Made by a program: the position numbers and the translations under genes | Shown: positions 53,971-62,974 of the stretch, one piece after another | Position numbering within the stretch: the stretch's first letter is position 1 | How the letters are laid out: every line of letters starts with the position of its first letter | The notes under the pieces: model-generated | The model's input: the letters and a program-made list of their open reading frames with translations, nothing else | Database searches by the model: none | What the model was told of the DNA's origin: nothing | NCBI RefSeq assembly: GCF_022647665.1 | Contig: NZ_CP071872.1 | Location: 3,100,001 to 3,164,000 of the forward strand | Origin: Streptomyces formicae | GTDB lineage: Bacteria; Actinomycetota; Actinomycetes; Streptomycetales; Streptomycetaceae | Length of the DNA stretch: 64,000 nucleotides | Direction of reading: 5' to 3'

Positions 53971-53988
53971 TGAGAAAGCGCTATCTCA
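53971..53988. promoter_or_regulatory. LacI-type operator TGAGAAAGCGCTATCTCA
   Basis: An 18-bp palindrome with one mismatched pair, centred on AGCGCT, 31 bp before the solute-binding-protein start. It is the likely site for the adjacent LacI regulator. Confidence 0.65.
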
Positions 53989-54018
53989 CGTTGTTCCGAC
54001 CGAGAGGTGCGAACCGCC

Positions 54019-55226
54019 ATGGCCCGTCCCACGAGCCGACGCACGTTCAGGACCGCGCTGGCGGGGCTGCTGCTCGCCCTCGCCGCCGCGGGCTGCGGGG
54101 CCCCCGACGCCGGCGGGGGAGCGGCCGAGGACGAGGGACCCCAGCAGGTCCCGGCCACACCAGGAAAGCCGGTCGTCCTCGACATCCTCGACGTCGCGGG
54201 CAACCTCCAGCTCACCCAGGGCATGATCGACGAATTCGTCGCCGAGCACCCGGACATCGTCAGCAAGGTCACCTACTCCAAGGCCCCGCGCCCGACCTCG
54301 CCGGCAAGATCAAGGCCCAGCAGCAGGCCGGCCGGGTCCAGATCGACCTCGTCCTCACCGGCACGGACGGGCTCGCCGCGGGCATCTCCCAGAAACTGTG
54401 GTCCTCGATGGACGCCCACCGGGCGTTCCTCGGCAGCCCCGACTACCTGGAACCCGCCGCCGAGATGCAAAAGCTCGCCCAGGGCCAGGGCACCGCCGTC
54501 GTCTACTACCCCTCGGGCCCGCTCCTCGAGTACAACCCGGACAAGGTGAAGAACCCGCCGAAGACCCCGGCGGAGCTGCTGGCCTGGGCCAAGGCCAACC
54601 CGAAGCGCTTCCAGTACGCCGACCCGGCCAACTCGGGCCCCGGCCGCACCTGGCTGATGGGCCTGCCGTACCTGCTCGGCGACAAGGACCCCTCGTCCCC
54701 GGCGAGTTGGGACAAGACGTGGGCGTACCTCAAGGAGCTCGACAAGTACATCGACGTCTACGGCTCCGGCACCACCGAGACGATGAAGAACCTGGCCTCA
54801 GGACAGACCGACATGATCATGTCGACGACCGGCTGGTACATCAACCCGCGCGCCCTCGGCACCGTGCCGAAGAAGATGAAGGCCGCCCACTTCGACGGCA
54901 TGACCTGGGTGACGGACGCGCAGTACGCGGTCGTCCCGAAGGGCGTCGACGCCGACACCATGTCCGCCGCGCTCAACCTCGTCAAGTGGATGCTCACCCC
55001 CGAGCAGCAGGCGAAGGCCTACGACGACGGCTACTTCTACCCCGGGCCGGCGATCAAGAACGTACCGCTGTCGATGGCGCCGGAGAAGTCGCAGCGGACG
55101 CTGGAGGAGTACGGCGTACCGGAGTTCGACCAGTGGATCGAGCGCTTCCCCAAGAGGCCGTCGCTCCCGGCGGAGGCGCAGGTCGAGGCGTTCGACCTGT
55201 GGAACCGCGAAGTGGCGGGCGGCTGA
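54019..55226 (+). CDS. ABC-importer solute-binding lipoprotein; frameshifted
   Basis: An extracellular solute-binding protein. The signal contains RPTSRRTFRTALAG and the lipobox LAAAGC, so it should be lipid-anchored. The frame breaks near 54288 (one G missing: CCGCG for CCGGCG). The other frame then carries the rest: DLAGKIKAQQQAGRVQIDLV, PLLEYNPDKVKNPPKTPAEL, YADPANSGPGRTWLMGLPYL and WMLTPEQQAKAYDDGYFYPG. Restored, it has about 402 residues. The fold resembles family 1/6 (Fe/spermidine/2-AEP-like) binding proteins. The rest of the operon is intact, so a sequence error is plausible. Its stop overlaps the ATPase start. Confidence 0.78.
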
Positions 55227-56296
55227 TGGCCCGCTTCACCACGCTGACGCTGGAGAAGGTCTCCCGGTCCTTCGGCCGCCACGCTGCCCTGCACGAACTG
55301 GACCTGGAGATCTCCGGCGGCGAGTTCGTCGCCCTGCTCGGCCCCTCCGGCTGCGGCAAGTCCACCGCCCTGAACTGCCTCGCCGGACTCCTGCCGCTCA
55401 CCGGCGGAACGATCCGGATCGACGGCGAGCGCATCGATCCCGTCCCGCCCGAACGGCGCGGATTCGGCATGGTCTTCCAGAACTACGCCCTCTTCCCCCA
55501 TCTCACCGTGCGCGGCAACGTCGCCTTCGGGCTGCGGATGGCGAAGGTGCCGAAGGCCGACATCGCCCGGCGCACCGACCGGGCGCTGGACCTGGTCCAG
55601 CTGGCCGGCCACGCCCACAAGCGCCCCGGACAGCTCTCGGGCGGCCAGCAGCAGCGCGTCGCCATCGCCCGCGCGATCGTCCTGGAGCCCCGGCTGGTCC
55701 TCATGGACGAGCCGCTCTCCAACCTGGACGCGGCGCTCCGGCTGGAGATGCGCACCGAGATCCGGCGCCTCCACCAGAGTCTCGGGCTGACCACGGTGTA
55801 CGTCACCCACGACCAGGAGGAGGCCCTGTCCCTTGCCGACCGGCTGGTCGTGCTGCGGGACGGGGTGATGCAGCAGGCGGGCACGCCGGAGGAGGTCTAC
55901 GGCACCCCCGCCAACCGTTACGTCGCCTCTTTCATGGGCTACCGCAACATGCTCGACGTCAAGATCACGGGGCGGGACGGGCCGTACCACGCCCTCGCCC
56001 TCGCCGGCACGGAACTGACCGGCGTCGCCCGCGACGGCCTCCCGCCGGACGGCCCCGCCGTCGCGGCGATCCGCCCCGAGGACCTGGACGTGGCGTCCCC
56101 CGACGCGGCGGTCCGCCTCCCTGCCGACGTCGAGGTCGTCGAGTACCACGGCCGCGAACTCGCCGTCCAGGCCCGCCTGCGGGACTCCCGCCCCGTCCAC
56201 TTCCGCACCGCCCACCGGCTGGCGCCGGGTGACGCGGTGGAACTGGCGGTGGGGCCGGAGCGGGTGCTGCTGTTCGAGGCGGAGACGGACCGGTGA
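55226..56296 (+). CDS. ABC-importer ATPase (PotA/FbpC/UgpC-type with TOBE domain)
   Basis: A 356-residue ATPase. Walker A is GPSGCGKSTALNCLAGLLPL, the Q-loop VFQNYALFPHLTV, the signature QLSGGQQQRVAIARAI, and Walker B LVLMDEPLSNLD. The switch is VYVTHDQEEALSLADR. A C-terminal TOBE domain follows (about 270-356). Streptomyces sugar importers usually borrow the shared ATPase MsiK; here the operon brings its own, which argues for a polyamine/iron/phosphonate-like importer or a specialised sugar importer. Confidence 0.92.
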   Translation: MARFTTLTLEKVSRSFGRHAALHELDLEISGGEFVALLGPSGCGKSTALNCLAGLLPLTGGTIRIDGERIDPVPPERRGFGMVFQNYALFPHLTVRGNVAFGLRMAKVPKADIARRTDRALDLVQLAGHAHKRPGQLSGGQQQRVAIARAIVLEPRLVLMDEPLSNLDAALRLEMRTEIRRLHQSLGLTTVYVTHDQEEALSLADRLVVLRDGVMQQAGTPEEVYGTPANRYVASFMGYRNMLDVKITGRDGPYHALALAGTELTGVARDGLPPDGPAVAAIRPEDLDVASPDAAVRLPADVEVVEYHGRELAVQARLRDSRPVHFRTAHRLAPGDAVELAVGPERVLLFEAETDR

Positions 56297-57243
56297 CCCG
56301 AACCGGGGCCCCGCCACCGCCCCCGAGCACGCGGCCGAGCACGGTCCCGAGCACGCGGCCGAGCACGCGGCCGGCGCTGCGGCACCGGCTCGCGGAGCGA
56401 GGGGTCGACCGGACCCTGCTCCTGCTCGCCCCCGGCGCGCTCTTCCTCGTACTGCTCTTCTGCTACCCCTTCCTCTACGGCCTCCAGCTCTCCTTCCAGC
56501 CGAAGAGCGGCGGCGGCCCCCTCGCCAACTACCGCACGTTCTTCTCCGACCCCTACCTCCGCGAGACCCTCTGGATCACGCTCCGGCTCGCCGTCCCCGT
56601 CGCCCTGCTGAACTGCCTCGCCGCCGTGCCCGTCGCCTTCCGCACCCGGGGCCCGTTCCGCGGCAGACGGACGGTCACCACACTCCTCGTCATGCCGATC
56701 ACCCTCGGCACCGTACTCACGGCCGAGGGACTGCTCGGCTACCTCGGGCCCAACGGCTGGCTGAACAAGGCACTCATCGGGATCGGTCTGATCGACGAGC
56801 CGCTCGCGCTCGTGCACAACTACTGGGGCGTCTTCGCCTCGCTCGTCATCACCGGGTTCCCGTTCTCGTATCTGCTCACGCTGTCCTATCTCACCGGGAT
56901 CGACCCGAGCCTGGAGCAGGCGGCGGCGACGCTCGGGGCGGGCCGGCGGCAGCGGTTCCGGCATGTGCTGCTGCCGCTGCTCGCGCCCGGGCTGGCGATC
57001 ACGTTCTGCCTCTCCTTCGTGCTGGCCTTCGCCGTCTTCCCCTCGGCGCAACTCGTCGGCGATCCGCGCGGATCGACGCACGTGATCTCGATTGAGGCGT
57101 ACCAGGCGGCGTTCCAGAAGTTCGACTACGCGCTCGGCTCGGCGATCGCGATGGTCATGGCCGCCGTGATGCTGGCGGTCGTCGTGCTGGTCCTGGCGTG
57201 GCGATCGATGCTGTACCGGGGCTCGACGGGAGGCAAGGGCTGA
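56293..57243 (+). CDS. ABC-importer permease 1
   Basis: A 316-residue membrane subunit with six helices, beginning at a GTG that overlaps the ATPase stop (GTGA). The N-terminus is a repetitive Pro/Ser/Thr/Arg tract with PSTRPSTVPSTRPSTRP, not part of the transporter fold and formed by a tandem DNA repeat. The EAA-type contact loop is LEQAAATLGAGRRQRFRHVL. It pairs with permease 2 next door. Confidence 0.9.
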   Translation: MTRTGAPPPPPSTRPSTVPSTRPSTRPALRHRLAERGVDRTLLLLAPGALFLVLLFCYPFLYGLQLSFQPKSGGGPLANYRTFFSDPYLRETLWITLRLAVPVALLNCLAAVPVAFRTRGPFRGRRTVTTLLVMPITLGTVLTAEGLLGYLGPNGWLNKALIGIGLIDEPLALVHNYWGVFASLVITGFPFSYLLTLSYLTGIDPSLEQAAATLGAGRRQRFRHVLLPLLAPGLAITFCLSFVLAFAVFPSAQLVGDPRGSTHVISIEAYQAAFQKFDYALGSAIAMVMAAVMLAVVVLVLAWRSMLYRGSTGGKG

Positions 57244-58148
57244 TGACCGCCGCACCGGACACCACCCGGGAGACCCCGGCCCCCGCGCCCGGGACCCCCG
57301 AACCGCCCCCGCCGGGGCGGCGGCACCGCTTCGGCCGCCCCGCCACCTGGCTGACGGCGGCCGTCTTCGGGTTCTTCTTCCTCAACCTCGCCGGGGTCGT
57401 CGGCGTACCGCTCGTCGACTCCTTCGGCACCCGCTGGTTCACCAGCTGGCTGCCGGACGGCTGGACCACCAAGTGGTACGGCTCCGCCTGGCAGGAGTTC
57501 TCGCTCGGCCAGGTCTTCTGGACCACGGCCCTCGTGTCCGTCCTCGTCGTCGGGGTCTCGGTGGTGGCCGGGGTGCCCGCGGCGTACGCGCTCGCCCGCC
57601 GTACGTTCCCGGGCAAGCGGCTCGTCATGCTGCTGTTCCTGCTGCCGATCCTGGTGCCGCCGATCACGTACGGCATCCCGCTCGCGACCGTCCTGTACAA
57701 GTTCCAGCTCGCGGGCACGCTCACCGGAGTGGTGCTGGCCAACCTCGTGCCGTCCGTGCCGTTCGTGGTGCTGACGATGACCCCGTTCATCGAGCAGATC
57801 GACCCGCGGATCGAGGCGGCGGCCCGCATGTGCGGGGCGAGGACCGCGTCGGTCCTCCTGCGGATCCTCGCCCCGCTGCTCGTGCCCGGAATCCTCGCCG
57901 CCTCGGTCCTCGTCCTGGTCCGCACGGTCGGCATGTTCGAGCTGACCTTCCTCACGGCCGGGCCCGACAGCCAGACGCTGATCGTGGCGCTGTACTACGC
58001 GGTGTTCTCGGCCGGTATCCGCACCCAGCAGTCCATCGACGCGATGGCCGTGATGTACACGCTGTCGATGCTGATCCTGCTGGTGATCGCGCTGCGGTTC
58101 GTCAATCCGACGCAACTGGTGACCCGGGTGAAGGAGGAGGGACGCTAG
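57243..58148 (+). CDS. ABC-importer permease 2
   Basis: A 301-residue membrane subunit from ATG 57243, overlapping the previous stop (TGATG). The EAA loop is RIEAAARMCGARTASVLLRIL, and about six helices are visible, including LLFLLPILVPPITYG. The N-terminus is Pro-rich. The stop is a TAG whose G is the first base of the mobile element at 58148. Confidence 0.9.
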   Translation: MTAAPDTTRETPAPAPGTPEPPPPGRRHRFGRPATWLTAAVFGFFFLNLAGVVGVPLVDSFGTRWFTSWLPDGWTTKWYGSAWQEFSLGQVFWTTALVSVLVVGVSVVAGVPAAYALARRTFPGKRLVMLLFLLPILVPPITYGIPLATVLYKFQLAGTLTGVVLANLVPSVPFVVLTMTPFIEQIDPRIEAAARMCGARTASVLLRILAPLLVPGILAASVLVLVRTVGMFELTFLTAGPDSQTLIVALYYAVFSAGIRTQQSIDAMAVMYTLSMLILLVIALRFVNPTQLVTRVKEEGR

Positions 58149-58423
58149 GGCCTGTCGTTCGGATCTTGCCGGGCTCGCGTGCCCTGGCACGCGCATCTGC
58201 TGCTCCCCCTGGGCCTTGCGGGCCCGGGAGGTGCCCCCAGTCGTCAGTCGCCAATGTCCCCCGTAGCCCTTCGGGCACGGGAGGTGTCCCCACCGCAGTG
58301 GCTTCTTCCTCCGCCTTGCAGCTGCACGCACCGCTGTGACATCAGCCGCTCCGCGGCGGGCCGCTCCCCGATCCGGCCTGATCCGAGCGACAGGCCCTGG
58401 GCCCTGTCGCTCGGATCGGGCCC
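58148..58423. mobile_element. MITE copy 2, a 250-bp element plus a 26-bp partial end
   Basis: The first 250 bases (58148-58397) match copy 1 in length and, by eye, at all but seven positions. They end with GATCCGAGCGACAGGCCC, then 26 extra bases (58398-58423) that are another partial end in inverted orientation, forming a hairpin GATCCGAGCGACAGG/CCTGTCGCTCGGATC. TA flanks the whole at 58146-58147 and 58424-58425. It separates two convergent genes, supplies the G of both TAG stops, and is likely to act as a bidirectional terminator. Confidence 0.88.
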
Positions 58424-60249
58424 TAGCCGGCGTCGAAGACGTTCCGCAGCCCCAGCCGGTGGCGCGTGCGGTCATGGCGCTTGAAACCCTCCAGCTCCGG
58501 CGCGCGGAAGAGCGGGGTGATCGTGCACCGCCCGGCCGGTGAACCGATGCGGTCGAGGAGGGCGTTGACGGCGGCGCGGGCCGAGGCGTTGGCGCCCTCC
58601 ATCGTCGCCAGGTCGATGTCGACGGCGACGTAGTCCCCGGAGAGGTAGAGGTTCGGCACCTTCGTCGCCGCGGACGGCCGGTTGTGGAAGGTGCCCACCG
58701 GGTGGATGAGCAGCTCGTCGGCGTTGGTGGGGTGCGGGGTGCCGAGCCCGTCCACGCCCGGGTCCAGGAACCAGGAGTGCAGGGCGCTGTCCTTGAGCAC
58801 CGGGCGCCCCGTGTCGTTGAGCGCGGCCTTGAGCTGCGCCCACACTTCGCGGGCGACCTGCTCGCGCGTGCACTGCTTGGCCGTCTTCCCGTAGAGGATG
58901 CCCGGCCGGTCCCACTCGGAGATGTCCACGGAGACGCAGTCGACGGCCGTGCCGTCGCCGTAGTCGCGCGGGAAGTTGCGGTGCGGGCGCCAGTGCTCCG
59001 CCTGCTGGATCGCCGTCAGGGACCAGGGTGAGTCGACACAGTTGAGGTGCCCGTGCAGCAGCGGGGCCCGCTCCGTCAGATAGAACTGGATGCCCGTCAT
59101 CCAGTCCGTCTCCAGCGCGTCGCACCGCGCGAGCTGCGGATCCGCCGCGCGCAGCGCCGCGCCCCAGGTGCGTCTCGCGTGCTCCACCGGAATGGCCGAG
59201 ACGTAGTGGTCGGCGGTGACGGAGCGGCGCGCCCCGGCCGGGTCCTCCAGCACCGCCTCGGTGATCCGGCCCGCGCCGTACGCCAGCTCGCGCAGCGTCC
59301 AGCCGACTCTGAACTCTACGCCGAGCGTGCGCAGATGAGCCACCCACGGGTCGATCCACGCCTCGTTGGTGGGGGCGTTGAGGATCCGGTCGAGGGGACC
59401 GTCCGCGCCCCGTCCGAGCGCGTTGAGGACGAACGCCTCCAGCAGCGTGGCGACCGTGCGCGTACTGGCCTCCTCGGCCTTCGTCGCCACGATGTTGCGG
59501 GTGAGGCCGACCGCGAGGATGCGCTGGTAGTCGTACGACATCTGCTCGGCCCGGATGAACTCCCACCAGGGCGTGCGCTCCCACACCTCGTCGCGCCGCT
59601 CGTCGCAGCTGGTGAGGAAGGTCAGGATCCGGCTCACGAAGTACGCCGTCTCGTGCGGCGGGATGGCGGCGGTCGTGTCGAAGAACGCGGTGACGGCGCG
59701 GCGCAGCTCGTCGAGGGTGAGCTCGGCCGGGCGGTGGCCGGGCCAGGGGAGCGGCAGGCGCAGGTCCTCGCCGCCGGTGCGGGCGAAGGACATCTCCGGT
59801 GGGGCGACGAGGTTGTCCCAGACGCCGTTGGGGTTGCCGGGGAAGGGGATGCGCCGCATCGTGTCCGGCAGATTGTGGTAGATGCCCGGAATGAAGCGGA
59901 AGCCGTGCTCGGCGGGGAGCGGCCGGCGGCCGCCCTTGCCGGTGTCCGGCACGTCCATGCTGCGGGCCTTGCCGCCGAGCGCCCTGCGCTCGTACACGGT
60001 CACCCGTAAGCCGCGCTCGGCGAGTTCATGTGCCGCGGTGAGGCCCGCGACGCCGCCGCCGAGCACGGCGACGGAGGGCGGCTCGCGTCGTGCCGCAGTG
60101 GCCGCCGATGATGCCGATGCCGCCGACACGGCCGATGCCGATGCCGATGCCGTCCCGCTCCCCGTGGCGAGTGGCGCCGCGGAGCCGGCCGCCGCGGCTC
60201 CCGCGATGAACGTGCGCCGAGTGGTTCCCGACCGATCCCTGCTCACCAT
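58423..60249 (-). CDS. Flavin-dependent amine-oxidase-like oxidoreductase (twin-arginine signal)
   Basis: A 608-residue FAD protein from ATG 60249 (AAGGAG site). A Tat signal (RDRSGTTRRTFIAGAAAA) is followed by an Ala/Ser-rich linker and the dinucleotide-binding motif VAVLGGGVAGLTAAHELAERG with VTVYERRALGGKARS. HGFRFIPGIYHNLPDTMRRI and ALHSWFLDPGV are in the substrate region, and the C-terminal FAD site is NLYLSGDYVAVDIDLATMEG. The closest groups are hydroxysqualene-dehydroxylase/phytoene-desaturase-type enzymes; substrate unknown. The TAG stop uses the C end of the mobile element. Confidence 0.87.
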   Translation of the reverse strand: MVSRDRSGTTRRTFIAGAAAAGSAAPLATGSGTASASASAVSAASASSAATAARREPPSVAVLGGGVAGLTAAHELAERGLRVTVYERRALGGKARSMDVPDTGKGGRRPLPAEHGFRFIPGIYHNLPDTMRRIPFPGNPNGVWDNLVAPPEMSFARTGGEDLRLPLPWPGHRPAELTLDELRRAVTAFFDTTAAIPPHETAYFVSRILTFLTSCDERRDEVWERTPWWEFIRAEQMSYDYQRILAVGLTRNIVATKAEEASTRTVATLLEAFVLNALGRGADGPLDRILNAPTNEAWIDPWVAHLRTLGVEFRVGWTLRELAYGAGRITEAVLEDPAGARRSVTADHYVSAIPVEHARRTWGAALRAADPQLARCDALETDWMTGIQFYLTERAPLLHGHLNCVDSPWSLTAIQQAEHWRPHRNFPRDYGDGTAVDCVSVDISEWDRPGILYGKTAKQCTREQVAREVWAQLKAALNDTGRPVLKDSALHSWFLDPGVDGLGTPHPTNADELLIHPVGTFHNRPSAATKVPNLYLSGDYVAVDIDLATMEGANASARAAVNALLDRIGSPAGRCTITPLFRAPELEGFKRHDRTRHRLGLRNVFDAG

Positions 60250-60376
60250 GCCCAGCTCCTTACCCGACGGTAACTGCCGTGTCCGGCGCAGGAGCATACG
60301 GACGGCCCCCGTGCCCCGGAAGCCACGTGCGGGCCCAATCACCCAGCGCACACGCACCGCGCGACACAATGGGGCC

Positions 60377-60811
60377 ATGTCCCGACGCCCCACCCGCCCC
60401 GCCCGACCTGCCCGGCCCACCGTCACCGCCGAGTCGTCCTGCCCCTGCGGCCTGCCCGCCGCGTACGGCGCCTGCTGCGGCCGCTTCCACGACCGGCGGA
60501 GCAACGCCCAGACCGCGGAACTGCTGATGCGCTCCCGCTACTGCGCCTTCGTCCTGTGCGACGAGGCGTACCTGCTGCGCACCTGGAACCCCGCCACCCG
60601 CCCGGGCTCCGTCGACTTCGACCCGGCCATGCGCTGGAGCGGTCTGGAGATCGTGGCCACCACCGACGGCAGCATGTTCCACACCTCCGGCAGCGTCACC
60701 TTCGTCGCCCGCTACACGCACGACGGTCAGCCGGGCGCCCTGCGCGAGCGCAGCCGCTTCGAACGCGCCGACGGCGCCTGGATGTACGTGGACGGCACCT
60801 TCGAGGAGTGA
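60377..60811 (+). CDS. YchJ-family protein
   Basis: A 144-residue protein with a SEC-C-type zinc motif, SSCPCGLPAAYGACCGRFH, followed by the YchJ domain: TAELLMRSRYCAFVLCDEAY, YLLRTWNPATRP and WMYVDGTFEE. YchJ proteins are widespread and their biochemical role is not settled; an NTF2-like fold carrying a zinc site is generally assumed. The start at 60377 has only a weak ribosome site. Confidence 0.9.
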   Translation: MSRRPTRPARPARPTVTAESSCPCGLPAAYGACCGRFHDRRSNAQTAELLMRSRYCAFVLCDEAYLLRTWNPATRPGSVDFDPAMRWSGLEIVATTDGSMFHTSGSVTFVARYTHDGQPGALRERSRFERADGAWMYVDGTFEE

Positions 60812-60848
60812 GCGGGCCCACCGGGCCCGGAAGGCAAGGCGGCCGGGG

Positions 60849-61298
60849 TCAGACGCTCGTCGTCGATCCCGGCCGCACGATCATCAGCACGGTGACGACG
60901 GCCCAGAGCAGATTGAAGATCCCCGTGTACATCGCGAGCCGCCTGGTGTCCGCGATCCCGGCGGGGCCTTCGAGCACCGCGCTCTGGCGCGGCAGCAACA
61001 GCGCGGCGAGGATGCCCGCCGCGGCGGCGGTGAGGATCATCGAGACGATCAGCCAGGTGTCACCGAGGACCTGGAGGCTGTTGGCGGTCGCGATGCCGAA
61101 GACGGGGACGGCGACGCCGACGAGCGCGTACACCTTGCAGACGCGGTGCAGGTTGCGCAGCACGGCGCGCGCCCGGTCGTCGCCGGGTTCGTCGATGACG
61201 CGGCGGGCCGCCGCGGGGAACATACTGGCGGCCACGGTGACGGGGCCGACGGCGATGATCGCGGCCAGGACATGGACGATGAGCAGGATCTTGGTCAC
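60849..61298 (-). CDS. DUF2269-type membrane protein
   Basis: A 149-residue protein with four membrane helices, starting at a GTG: LLIVHVLAAIIAVGPVTVA, VYALVGVAVPVFGIATA, a WLIVSMILTAAAAGILAALL helix and YTGIFNLLWAVVTVLMIV. The His in the first helix is conserved in the DUF2269/YfiM-like group. Function unknown. Confidence 0.8.
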   Translation of the reverse strand: MTKILLIVHVLAAIIAVGPVTVAASMFPAAARRVIDEPGDDRARAVLRNLHRVCKVYALVGVAVPVFGIATANSLQVLGDTWLIVSMILTAAAAGILAALLLPRQSAVLEGPAGIADTRRLAMYTGIFNLLWAVVTVLMIVRPGSTTSV

Positions 61299-61501
61299 GC
61301 CGAGACGCTAACGAGGGCGGCGACGCCGGGAACAGTGGCGGCAATGCCGGCTTCCAACGGATTCTCGCCAAGCCCACGTCAAGCCCACGCCCGGCCCTCG
61401 CCCGGCCCTCGCCTGGCGCTTGCCAGGCCCTGGCCGGTGGGGCGGCGGATGCCGAGCGGCAGCTCACGGGCGTTGGCCGTAACCCGACGGTCGCGTACGT
61501 T

Positions 61502-62455
61502 ATGGCCATGCACACCGTGGCCGTCCTCGCCCTCGACGGCGTCATTCCCTTCGACCTGTCCACCCCCATCGACGCCTTCGGCCGGGCCCGGCTGCCCGAC
61601 GGGCGGGCCGCCTACCGGGTCAGGGTCTGCGCCCTGGACGCGGAGGTCGACGCGGGCCACTTCACGCTGCGCGCGCCCTGGGGGCCGGCCGAGCTCGCCG
61701 ACGCGGACACGATCGTGCTGCCCGGCTGCGCCGACCCCGAGGCGGCGGTGAAGCCCGAGGTGATCGACGCCCTGCGGAAGGCGGCGGCGGACGGCACCCG
61801 GATCGCCTCGATCTGTGTGGGCTCCTTCATCCTCGCCGCGACCGGACTGCTGGACGGGCTGCGCGCCACCACGCACTGGCTCGGCGCCGAGGCCCTCGCC
61901 CGGATGTACCCGGCGATCGACGTCGACCCGGACGTGCTCTACGTCGACAACGGACAGTTCCTCACCTCGGCGGGCTCGGCCGCCGGGCTCGACCTGTGCC
62001 TGCACATGATCCGCCGCGACTACGGCTCGGCCGTCGCCGCCGACGCGGCCCGCCTCTCGGTCATGCCGCTCGAACGCGAGGGCGGCCAGGCCCAGTTCAT
62101 CGTCCACGAACAGCCGCCGGCCCCGGCCGGCGCCACCCTTGAGCCGCTGCTGCGCTGGATGGAGGAGAACGCCGGGCACGAGCTCACGCTCGCCGGCATC
62201 GCCGAGCACGCCGGCATGAGCCCCCGGACCGTCAACCGCCGCTTCCGCGAGCAGACCGGCACGACGCCGCTGCAATGGCTCCACCGGGCCCGGATCCGCC
62301 AGGCCCAGCACCTGCTGGAGACCACCGCGCATCCGGTCGACCGGATCGCGGCCCAGGTCGGCTTCGGTTCCCCGACGGCTTTCCGCGACCGGTTCAAGCG
62401 CCAGGTCGGCACGAGCCCGCAGGCGTACCGAAGGGCCTTCCGCGGCGCGCAGTGA
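61502..62455 (+). CDS. GlxA-type transcriptional regulator (DJ-1/PfpI + AraC)
   Basis: A 317-residue regulator. The N-terminal DJ-1/PfpI-like domain has VAVLALDGVIPFDLSTPIDA and the Cys in RIASICVGSFILAATGLLD, with THWLGAEALARMYP after it. The C-terminal AraC-type DNA-binding domain includes LTLAGIAEHAGMSPRTVNRR and VDRIAAQVGFGSPTAFRDRF. Streptomyces GlxA-type regulators such as AdpA share this layout. The target genes are unknown. ATG 61508 is an alternative start. Confidence 0.92.
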   Translation: MAMHTVAVLALDGVIPFDLSTPIDAFGRARLPDGRAAYRVRVCALDAEVDAGHFTLRAPWGPAELADADTIVLPGCADPEAAVKPEVIDALRKAAADGTRIASICVGSFILAATGLLDGLRATTHWLGAEALARMYPAIDVDPDVLYVDNGQFLTSAGSAAGLDLCLHMIRRDYGSAVAADAARLSVMPLEREGGQAQFIVHEQPPAPAGATLEPLLRWMEENAGHELTLAGIAEHAGMSPRTVNRRFREQTGTTPLQWLHRARIRQAQHLLETTAHPVDRIAAQVGFGSPTAFRDRFKRQVGTSPQAYRRAFRGAQ

Positions 62456-62512
62456 CGCGGCGCCGCGCGGCCCGGCGCGTCGTGGTCGAAGTGGCCCGAG
62501 CGACCGGCGGCG

Positions 62513-62803
62513 TCAGCGGGGCAGCAGCACCAGCCTCGGGTCGTACGCCCCCAGCACCTTGTTCGCCCTGGCCAGGGCCGCGAGCGCGTACTCGCGGTCC
62601 GCCCGGTCCTCGTTGCAGAAGGGGGCACGGAAGCTCAGCACCTCGCGCGCCGCGCACTCGGCTTCGATCTCCGCCTGGAGGACGCCGGCCGGCATGCAGG
62701 AGCCGATGAGGGCCGCCACCCGGTCGGGGATCGGGACGGGGACGAGGTTCGACGCGGTCACGTGGAGTCCTTCGCTGATGGTGCCCCGGGGGTCGCCGGG
62801 CAT
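62513..62803 (-). CDS. Small hypothetical protein
   Basis: About 96 residues from ATG 62803, or 82 from GTG 62761, which has an AAGGA site and may be the true start. The sequence reads NLVPVPIPDRVAALIGSCMP, then EAECAAREVLSFRAPFC and REYALAALARANKVLGAY, with a repeated Cys pattern. Family not recognised. It is divergent from the acyl-CoA ligase gene. Confidence 0.6.
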   Translation of the reverse strand: MPGDPRGTISEGLHVTASNLVPVPIPDRVAALIGSCMPAGVLQAEIEAECAAREVLSFRAPFCNEDRADREYALAALARANKVLGAYDPRLVLLPR

Positions 62804-62974
62804 GTGTGGTGTTCCCCTATATACGTACCTGATGGGCTTCACGGATCGTCGGCCGGTACGTCTCTGTGCTGCAACCGTTCCGTACGCGACCGTTGATTTC
62901 TTCTTACGCGGGAGTAAGTTGACCTGCCTGTAACCCCCGGTAGTCCGATGTCGCACCGCGAACAGGAGCAGGGC

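Noticed and set aside
58149..58475. Minus-strand frame through the mobile element, also present in copy 1
   Set aside because: The shared RRKKPLRWGHLPCPKG-type translation comes from the repeat itself; no start or ribosome site is shared, and the flanking parts differ.
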